This document shows, in pieces, positions 1-6,500 of a stretch of 6,761 bases of DNA; positions within the stretch are counted from its first letter, which is position 1; every line of letters begins with the position of its first letter. The DNA is from Desulfobacteraceae bacterium. Lineage in GTDB: Bacteria > Desulfobacterota > Desulfobacteria > Desulfobacterales > Desulfobacteraceae. The stretch lies in NCBI GenBank assembly GCA_015486915.1, contig WFQS01000679.1:1-6761 (forward strand), written 5' to 3'. A program made the translations under genes and the position numbers. The notes under the pieces are model-generated. The model was given only the letters and a program-made list of their open reading frames with translations, was not told where the DNA came from and made no database searches.

Positions 1-1473
1 AAAGGCTACAAAAAGACATAAGCCCGCTGCATCTATTGCTGCCGTTGCAATCTGCAGGTTCTTTGAAAGTTCAATATTACCCTCTTTTTTCAAAGGATCA
101 ACGGTTCCTCCGACACTTAAAATATTTGCGGTAACCCCGTAACCTGCTGTATGGTCAGCTCCCATGGGGCTCGTGGCGTAAGTTACCCCAACTCCTTTGA
201 CGGATCTTGGATCATAGGCCGGAAGCGCCTGACGTTTCACTGCAGGCACCCTGTCAACTCCAAGGGCATCTCCCGTGAAAACCGACCCGTTTCCAAGCAT
301 TTTTCCTTTAATACTTCCAAGTTTCACCTGTTTTAACAGCTCGATGGCTGCTTTGCCGTCTCCCCATTCAATTAAACCTCCTTCCATTGCAATGCCAAGT
401 GATACACCCGTTTCTATGGTATCAAGGCCGTAATCATCACACAGCCTGTCAAGCATGGCAATTTCATCAAGGTTATGGATGGTTGTATGGGCACCCATGG
501 CCCAGATTGTTTCATATTCAAATCCTGATGTCAGGTATTTCCCGTCTTTATCATGGTAAACCTGGGAACATTTTATAACGCATCCGGGATGGCATCCTTC
601 AGCGGTAATTCCCCCTCTGTCTTCTATAAGTTCAACCATTTTTTCACCGCTGATATCACCGGCATTGTCAAAACGACCCGATCTGAAATTTTTTGTTGGC
701 AGGGCGCCTGCCTCATTAACAATATTAACAAGTATTGCCGTGCCGAAACCTGCAAGTCCCTGACCTGTAACAGGGTGTTCTTTTAACATGCCGACCCATC
801 TTTTATTTGCCGCCTTAAACGCATCTGCATCAGCTGGAGAAATCCTGTCACAGCCTTTATCATCAACAACAATGGCTTTAATCTTTTTTGACCCCATAAC
901 TGCGCCAAGTCCGCCCCTGCCAAGGGCTCTGCCGGGTCTTCCCTTTGGGTCTGCCTGCTGTATACTGGCAGCTTTAAGGCGCTGTTCTCCTGCCTGGCCT
1001 ATGCTCATTATTCCGGTATGTTCACCGTACTTTTCCCAGAGTTTCTCCATTATTTCATAGTTTCCCATACCCTGATACTGGTCTGCAGGAAGAATCTCAA
1101 CAGAGTCTTTTTTTATAACTATTATGCTGTAGGAGTCATTTTCCGGTTTATTCTCTAATACTAATGCCTGAATTCCGAGTCTGGCGAGTTTCTGTGCCAC
1201 AAGCCCGCCTGAGTTGCTTTCCTTGATTCCGCCTGTTAAAGGGGATTTTGCTCCGGCTGAAAGTCTGCCTGAATTTGCCGCAGCAGTACCTGCAAGAAGT
1301 CCTGGTGCAATGACGAGTTTATTGGCAGAACTGAGGGGATGGCAGGTCCCCGGAACTTCATTTAATATCAATTTTGATGTGAGTGCTCTTCCACCAAGGC
1401 CGGATAATTCTTCAGACGGTTCTTCAAAAACAGAAGTTTTTTCCTTTGTGTTGATCCTTAATATTTTTGACAT
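1..1473 (-). CDS. Aldehyde:ferredoxin oxidoreductase family protein (YdhV-like), C-terminus off window
   Basis: Members of this family oxidise aldehydes or related substrates to acids in the cytoplasm of anaerobes, passing electrons to ferredoxin through a tungsto- or molybdo-bis-pterin cofactor and one 4Fe-4S cluster; the substrate here is unknown. The frame is open for 491 residues to the left edge, against the roughly 570-700 usual for the family. Seen in order: the N-terminal LGGRALTSKLIL motif (about residues 26-37), the pterin-domain stretch NSGRLSAGAKSPLTGG (67-82), GRGGLGAVMGSKKIKAI (from 185), then cluster cysteines C294, C298 and C302 in CHPGCVIKC, with the fourth, C486, in AGLCLF just before the edge. 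The C-x3-C-x3-C spacing differs from the C-x2-C-x3-C of Pyrococcus AOR and, from memory, resembles E. coli YdhV. The ATG at 1473 is fixed by a perfect AGGAGG (1480-1485) six bases upstream. No cofactor or electron-transfer neighbour is visible upstream. Family assignment is very sure; substrate and metal are not. Confidence 0.95.
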   Translation of the reverse strand, partial: MSKILRINTKEKTSVFEEPSEELSGLGGRALTSKLILNEVPGTCHPLSSANKLVIAPGLLAGTAAANSGRLSAGAKSPLTGGIKESNSGGLVAQKLARLGIQALVLENKPENDSYSIIVIKKDSVEILPADQYQGMGNYEIMEKLWEKYGEHTGIMSIGQAGEQRLKAASIQQADPKGRPGRALGRGGLGAVMGSKKIKAIVVDDKGCDRISPADADAFKAANKRWVGMLKEHPVTGQGLAGFGTAILVNIVNEAGALPTKNFRSGRFDNAGDISGEKMVELIEDRGGITAEGCHPGCVIKCSQVYHDKDGKYLTSGFEYETIWAMGAHTTIHNLDEIAMLDRLCDDYGLDTIETGVSLGIAMEGGLIEWGDGKAAIELLKQVKLGSIKGKMLGNGSVFTGDALGVDRVPAVKRQALPAYDPRSVKGVGVTYATSPMGADHTAGYGVTANILSVGGTVDPLKKEGNIELSKNLQIATAAIDAAGLCLFVAF

Positions 1474-1504
1474 TTCTCCCCTCCTTTTCTTGTGAAACTC
1501 CTGA

Positions 1505-1532
1505 AAAATACCTTAAATGATAAGAGTTTCAA
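1505..1532 (-). promoter_or_regulatory. Candidate sigma70 promoter for the AOR gene
   Basis: Read on the minus strand, a TTGAAA -35 box (1527-1532) and a TATTTT -10 box (1505-1510) are separated by 16 bases. Transcription would start near 1498, giving a leader of about 25 bases that contains the strong AGGAGG ribosome site. This is pattern matching in an AT-rich gap, so it is only a candidate. Confidence 0.35.
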
Positions 1533-1650
1533 TATCCATTACAGCCTTAAAACAGGTCTTTAAAATCCGGCCTGCCGCTAATAGAGACAACCTTTTTCAA
1601 TCAAGCTGATTTCAGTACAGACTGTCCCTTGGCCCCCTAACTTAGTTTTT

Positions 1651-1770
1651 TTATAACCGCCATGAGGCGGATCTGAACTGCGTTACAGCGCCTCTCAACG
1701 AACATGGAAAGAGCATCAGTTACGCTGTCAAAAATGAGCTCTTTCTTATAAACTGCTTCATGGCAGTTAT
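1651..1770. repeat. Composite inverted-repeat (MITE/REP-like) element
   Basis: The two ends are hairpins that mirror each other. The left one (1657-1670) has stem CCGCC/GGCGG around an ATGA loop. The right one (1751-1768) has stem AACTGC/GCAGTT around TTCATG. The reverse complement of 1751-1770 matches 1653-1672 at 16 of 20 positions around the shared core GCCATGA, and one stem pair changes from C-G to T-A, keeping the pairing. Nested inside are two more inverted pairs: ACAGCG (1685-1690) with CGCTGT (1723-1728), and AAAGAGC (1708-1714) with GCTCTTT (1738-1744). There is no room for a transposase, so a non-autonomous dispersed repeat or a structured RNA region is the likely reading. Exact borders are uncertain, and copy number elsewhere cannot be seen. 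Confidence 0.6.
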
Positions 1771-1921
1771 GTAAAAGTTTAAGCATTCAATTTTTTACTC
1801 ATAATTCATTTAAACCAATGGCTAAAATTTTTTTTAAAATATTATTTATCATAAGTTGTAAATGATGTAATAATACTGCTGTAGTATTTTTTATTTCTCA
1901 GTATTGAATAATTGAATTACA

Positions 1922-2512
1922 ATGAAAAAGCAAACTTTTTGTCATGAAAAAATAATCCGCACCTTTGTTGCAATCTCCCTGCCCAGGGAAATTGTTTCTT
2001 TTTTGAAAAATATTCAGGATGAAATAAAAAGAAAAGATATTAATGCCTCTTTTGCAAGACCTGAAACGATGCATATTACTTTAAAATTCATCGGCAATAC
2101 CATGAAACAAGATATTGAAACAATTGCGGAAGCCATGAGAAAAACGGCAAAATTTCATAAATCATTTTTACTTTCTGCAGGTGGAATTGGAATTTTTCCC
2201 TCAAAAAAGAGGCCCCGAATAATCTGGGCTGGTATAAAAGGAGAGGCTAACAGGCTTAAAAAAATTCAATGTGATCTTGAAACCGATCTTGATTTGGCAG
2301 GATTTAAAAAGGAAACCAAAAAATTTAATCCCCATATCACACTTGCAAGATTACGTAAGTCACAGAACACGTCCACTATTATTCAATTAACAGATGATTT
2401 CAAAGATAATGTATCCAAATCTTTTCCATGTCCTGCAATTGATCTGTTTCAAAGTGAACTTAAGCCTTCAGGTGCTTCCCATACAAAACTTTTCAGCATT
2501 GGCCTGCAATAA
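1922..2512 (+). CDS. thpR: RNA 2',3'-cyclic phosphodiesterase (2H family, ThpR/LigT)
   Basis: This cytoplasmic enzyme opens 2',3'-cyclic phosphate ends on RNA to give 2'-phosphate ends; family members were first described as 2'-5' RNA ligases. The 196-residue product has both signature catalytic motifs of the 2H phosphoesterase fold, H51-I-T-L54 (in MHITLKFIGN) and H138-I-T-L141 (in FNPHITLARL). It also has the typical family opening RTFVAISLPREI at 13-24 and the GGIGIFPSKKRPRIIW stretch at 87-102. Its length fits the usual 180-195 residues, with perhaps ten extra residues before the conserved RTFVAI. The ATG at 1922 is the start used; no clear Shine-Dalgarno sequence precedes it, so translation may be weak or leaderless-like. 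It stands alone, divergent from the AOR gene and convergent with the downstream gene 25 bases away. The physiological substrate in bacteria is poorly defined. Confidence 0.95.
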   Translation: MKKQTFCHEKIIRTFVAISLPREIVSFLKNIQDEIKRKDINASFARPETMHITLKFIGNTMKQDIETIAEAMRKTAKFHKSFLLSAGGIGIFPSKKRPRIIWAGIKGEANRLKKIQCDLETDLDLAGFKKETKKFNPHITLARLRKSQNTSTIIQLTDDFKDNVSKSFPCPAIDLFQSELKPSGASHTKLFSIGLQ

Positions 2513-2537
2513 TTATGTCTTTTAATTCAGGTTGATT

Positions 2538-3260
2538 TTATTTTTGTTTCCCATCAGGAGATTCTTCTTCAAATTTATTTTTAATTTTTCCTGAATCGCT
2601 GAATTGACCGGTATATTTAGCCATATTGGGGTAATATCTGCAATAGGCCTGATAGATTTCATCCATTGGCAGGTCATGGTAATGGCCATGATATTTGATA
2701 TATTCCATATGCTTATTGCCTGAATTGTCCGCAGCATGGAAAATTGAATCGTTTCTTCCGTCAAAGTCAAGGGGCTGAATATTAAATTTTTCGCAAAGGC
2801 TTTTGTTGAATGCAGGCGTTGCTTTAACCCATTTTCCATCAAGAAATAATTCAGCATAGCCGTGATACAAAAAAATATCCGTTTCCATGAGATCTCTCAG
2901 TTTTTTCGTTATCATATGATTTTTTACATCTGCAAAACCAAGTCTTGCAGGTATTTTTTGTGCCCTTGCAGCAGCTGACAATAATATGGCTTTTGTGATA
3001 CAGAATCCGGATTTTTTTTCAAGGGTACTGCTCGCCTTCATTCCGTTTTCAGAAAAATCAATATCATAAGGGTTGTATGTTATTTCATCCCGGACGGCAT
3101 AATATAATCCTATTGCCTTATCAATGTCAGATTTGATTGTTTTACAGATGTTATCAGAATATTCAATTATCGTATGGGAGTTACTGTCAATAAAAACGGT
3201 GGGTTCTAAATAAAGGGAAAAATCATTTTTTAATTTGTCTGCCAAAATATTTATCTCCAT
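2538..3260 (-). CDS. Transglutaminase-like domain protein
   Basis: This is a complete 240-residue protein with a transglutaminase/cysteine-protease-like core (PF01841 type). The segment LEKKSGFCITKAILLSAAARA (from residue 80) places the nucleophile at C87, and LYHGYAELFLDGKWVKATPA (131-150) supplies H133. Where classical members have Asp after the tryptophan (WVxVDPT), this protein reads WVKATPAFN, with Thr148 at that place; the downstream FDGRND (166-171) offers other acidic residues. The C-terminal end is charged and carries a His-rich YHGHYHDLP (190-198). No signal peptide or membrane segment is visible, so it is probably cytoplasmic; substrate and reaction are unknown. The ATG at 3260 has no clear ribosome site. 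A GGAG inside codons 1-2 sits about eight bases before an in-frame TTG (codon 6, 3243-3245), which could be the true start. The gene converges with thpR and has its own promoter. Confidence 0.85.
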   Translation of the reverse strand: MEINILADKLKNDFSLYLEPTVFIDSNSHTIIEYSDNICKTIKSDIDKAIGLYYAVRDEITYNPYDIDFSENGMKASSTLEKKSGFCITKAILLSAAARAQKIPARLGFADVKNHMITKKLRDLMETDIFLYHGYAELFLDGKWVKATPAFNKSLCEKFNIQPLDFDGRNDSIFHAADNSGNKHMEYIKYHGHYHDLPMDEIYQAYCRYYPNMAKYTGQFSDSGKIKNKFEEESPDGKQK

Positions 3261-3294
3261 TGCAAAGATTTAATTGTTTAAAAGCCTGTTTGCA

Positions 3295-3323
3295 TATATA
3301 TTGGATTACAATTTATTTTTCAA
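3295..3323 (-). promoter_or_regulatory. Likely sigma70 promoter of the transglutaminase-like gene
   Basis: On the minus strand TTGAAA (-35, 3318-3323) and TATATA (-10, 3295-3300) are exactly 17 bases apart, with A+T-rich flanks. The start of transcription would fall near 3288, leaving a leader of about 28 bases before the ATG at 3260. A 10-base perfect palindrome ATAACGTTAT (3323-3332) touches the upstream edge of the -35 box and could be an operator half or whole site. Confidence 0.55.
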
Positions 3324-3360
3324 TAACGTTATGCAGTGAAAATACATTCGTCATGAAAAC

Positions 3361-3498
3361 TTAAAAGAGTAGCAAATCCAGCCCTTTAAATTTGTCTGTC
3401 AGGAACGAAAATGACTGGATGGCTTCAACCCGAACGGCCAGAGCTTGTACCAGCGGGGCAGATTCTTCTGATGAATTGAACAAGAGCAAATAATGCAT
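3361..3498 (-). CDS. Doubtful 45-residue ORF, possibly the C-terminal relic of a lost gene
   Basis: The frame runs from an ATG at 3498 to TAA at 3361 and would encode a 45-residue peptide rich in Leu and acidic/hydrophobic alternation, starting MHYLLLFNSSEES and ending GLDLLLF. I do not recognise it. The codons look more gene-like than the surrounding gap, and the frame stays open leftwards into the helicase on the opposite strand, where it is only a shadow. No Shine-Dalgarno sequence precedes the ATG. It could be a small gene, the tail of a gene cut off when the helicase segment arrived, or chance. The opposite strand is also open over this stretch, which weakens the case. Confidence 0.2.
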   Translation of the reverse strand: MHYLLLFNSSEESAPLVQALAVRVEAIQSFSFLTDKFKGLDLLLF

Positions 3499-3535
3499 TG
3501 TGTTGAAGTTATGAAAAAATAGGCGGCAAAAGACC

Positions 3536-6500
3536 ATGCAAATTCTGGATAATATAAACACTTTCTGGGGTGATGATTTGAAAAGGACGCTCAAGCCAGG
3601 TGCAAAATTGCAAATTGCAGCCTCATGCTTTTCCATATACGCATTTGAAGCTCTAAAAAAAGAATTGGAAAAAATAGATTCCCTTGAATTTATTTTTACA
3701 GCCCATGCCTTTGTTCCTAATGAGGTTACAGATAAAATTAACCGGCAGCGAAAAGAGTTCCACATTCCCAAAGGACAGCGTGAGCGTAACTTATACGGGA
3801 ATGAGTTTGAGATTCAGCTCAAGAACAAGCTTACCCAAAGAGCAATAGCCAAAGAATGTGCTGTCTGGATAAAACACAAGGCAACATTTCGTTCAAACGC
3901 GACTAAAGCTCCAATGCAACAATTTGCCTGCCTGAATTCAGGTGGTGAGGAAATTGCATATATGCCTTTGCATGGGTTTACAGCAGTTGACCTTGGCTAC
4001 CAACGGGGGGATGCTGTTTCTAACCTGATTAATAAAATTGATGAAGCACCACTTACAACTACCTATCTTCAGCTTTTCGATCAGATTTGGAATGACCAGG
4101 AAAAATTACAAGATGTAACAGATGCTATTTGTACACATATAGAATCCGTTTATCAGGAAAATTCACCGGAAAAAATATATTTTCTGATGTTGTATAATAT
4201 TTTCAACGAATTTCTTGAAGATCTGAACGAAGACGTGCTCCCCAACGATCTGACCGGCTACAAAAACAGCATCGTGTGGAATAAGCTGTTTAATTTTCAG
4301 CGGGATGCCGCAACAGGAATCATCAATAAACTGGAAAGCTATAACGGCTGTATTCTCGCTGACAGCGTAGGGTTGGGTAAAACCTTTACAGCTCTGGCAG
4401 TCATAAAATACTATGAACTCCGCAATCGCTCAGTGCTTGTACTGTGTCCAAAAAAGTTAGAAGACAATTGGCAAACCTATCGAAGTAATTATAAGACAAA
4501 TATTCTGGCAAAGGATCGGCTTAATTATGATCTGTTATTCCACACTGATCTTTCGAGAGAGTCCGGATTTTCATCAGGAATAGACTTGCAAAAAATCAAC
4601 TGGGGTAACTACGACCTTGTTGTTATAGATGAATCACACAACTTCCGAAATAACAATGCCTACAAAGATAAAGAGACCCGATACAAGAAGTTAATGAATA
4701 CGGTCATTAGGGATGGCGTAAAAACAAAGATCTTAATGCTTTCTGCCACACCGGTAAACAACAGGTTTAATGATCTTAGGAATCAGCTTGCACTTGCCTA
4801 CGAGGGCGAATCAGAAAACTTGAGCCAAAAACTTCGCACCGAAAAAAGTGTAGAGGAAATATTCAGACGAGCACAAACTGTTTTTAATTCATGGCCTAAA
4901 TTGCCTCCGGAAAAACGTACTGCCAAATCCATATTGGATGCTCTTGATTTTGATTTCTTTGAGTTGTTAGACAGTGTGACTATAGCCCGCTCCAGAAAGC
5001 ACATTGAAACATTTTACGACACGACGGATATTGGGAAATTTCCAAAAAGAAGAAAACCACTTTCATTCCGCTGCCCATTGACAGATCGTCCTGATGTAAT
5101 GAGCTTTAATGATATTTATGCACAACTAACACTCCTGAAACTCTCCGTCTATGCACCGGTCAGTTATATTCTGCCAAGCCGAATCAAAAAATATGAAGAG
5201 CTCTATGACACATCCGTAGAAGGCGGTAAAGGCAAACTCAAACATACAGATCGAGAAAAAAGCCTTCAGTCGTTAATGACAACCAACCTGCTCAAGCGCC
5301 TTGAAAGTTCAGTTGAGTCTTTCAGATTAACTTTGGGTGCTCTTGAAGAAAATCATAATAATATGCTTGAAAAAATAGATCAATACCAGACAATGAATAA
5401 TGGAGAATTCACAATTGACAATTATGATGATTCTCCATTTTCCATTATCAATTCTCAATTGGATGATGATGGTCTTGGTGATTTCATGATCGGTGGCAAG
5501 GTTCAGGTGAGCTTGGCAGATATGGATTTGTCATCATGGGAGCATGATCTAAAAACAGATCGTTTGATAATTACCGACCTTCTGACTGAAATGAAAAAAG
5601 TGAGTCCATCAGATGACTCAAAGCTTCAGCACCTCAAAAGACATATATTGGAAAAAATCAAAAATCCAATAAATCCCGGCAACAAGAAAATCATCATCTT
5701 CACCGCTTTTGCAGATACAGCCAATTACCTTTACGCAAACCTGGCCGAGGAGTTATTGTCAAGAGACATTCATTCAGGTCGTATTACTGGTAAAGATGCA
5801 CCAAAGACCACTTTGAGTCTTGCACGCAAGCGGGGCTATGATTTTCAGTCCATATTAACCCTGTTTTCCCCTGTTTCAAAAGAAAAGTCTCTTATTCTTC
5901 CAGATGAATCCGGCGAAATTGATGTGCTTATTGGGACTGACTGCATATCTGAAGGGCAAAACCTTCAAGACTGTGATTATCTGATCAACTATGACATTCA
6001 TTGGAATCCGGTTCGCATTATTCAGCGTTTTGGCCGTATAGACCGTATTGGTTCACCCAACGACTCCATCCAGCTGGTCAACTACTGGCCTGACATCTCC
6101 CTGGATGAATATATCAATCTGAAAGAGCGGGTCGAAAACCGGATGCACATTGTGGATCTGACCGGCACGGGGGATGACAATGTCCTGTCCGCCAAGGCAA
6201 ATGATGTGACCTATCGCAAAGAACAGCTCCGCCGTTTGCAGGAAGAGGTGATAGAACTGGAAGATTTAAAAACAGGAGTCAATATTACTGATCTGGGCTT
6301 AAATGACTTTCGAATGGATCTTTTAGGTTACATAAAGAGCCATGGTGATTTAGGGCATCTGCCAAGTGGCTTGCATGCAGTCGTGCCATCCAAACCAGAG
6401 ATAGGACTTGAGCCTGGCGTTATCTTTACTCTTCGCAACCGTAATTCGAGCGTTAATATCAATCAGCATAACCGGTTGCACCCCTATTATCTTATTTATA

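Larger units (their letters stand above)
1474..1921. other. Intergenic region between divergent AOR and thpR genes
   Basis: No convincing coding frame or tRNA/rRNA was seen in these 448 bases. The left part holds the AOR ribosome site and candidate promoter. Positions 1533-1650 show nothing recognisable. Positions 1651-1770 hold the inverted-repeat element listed separately. From about 1790 to 1921 the sequence is strongly AT-rich and should contain the thpR promoter, but no well-spaced -35/-10 pair stands out; a weak TTATCA (1846-1851) and TAATAA (1868-1873) pair, 16 bases apart, is the best seen. A small hairpin AATACT/AGTATT (1872-1877 with 1883-1888) followed by a T run lies in the probable thpR leader. 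Confidence 0.6.
3261..3535. other. Intergenic region between the transglutaminase-like gene and the helicase
   Basis: The left part (3261-3340) is very AT-rich and holds the minus-strand promoter described separately. The part from about 3361 to 3500 looks more coding-like in base use and contains a short minus-strand ORF of doubtful status. No convincing promoter for the plus-strand helicase was found. Its ribosome site is probably AGGCGG (3521-3526), nine bases before the ATG at 3536, a moderate match. Confidence 0.5.

Noticed and set aside
151..1495. Five plus-strand ORFs of 61-93 residues across this region
   Set aside because: All lie opposite the AOR-family gene, which has strong motifs over its whole length; they are antisense shadows with no recognisable content.
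1872..1892. Hairpin AATACT/AGTATT plus T run as an intrinsic terminator
   Set aside because: The stem is only six mostly A-T pairs and no plus-strand gene lies upstream to terminate; it may be chance in AT-rich DNA.
2513..2537. Bidirectional terminator between the convergent genes
   Set aside because: The 25 bases show no inverted repeat; termination must rely on something not visible here.
2522..2857. Minus-strand ORF of 111 residues
   Set aside because: It overlaps the transglutaminase-like gene on the same strand in another frame; the 240-residue frame has the conserved motifs.
3511..3522. Mini-ORF ATGAAAAAATAG before the helicase as a leader peptide
   Set aside because: It is only three codons, with no ribosome site and no attenuator-like hairpins after it.
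3499..3771. Upstream extension of the 3361 minus-strand frame to 136 residues
   Set aside because: It lies opposite the helicase N-terminus, which is the better-supported coding strand.
4798..5004. Minus-strand ORF of 68 residues
   Set aside because: It is antisense to the helicase inter-lobe region and has no ribosome site or recognisable motif.
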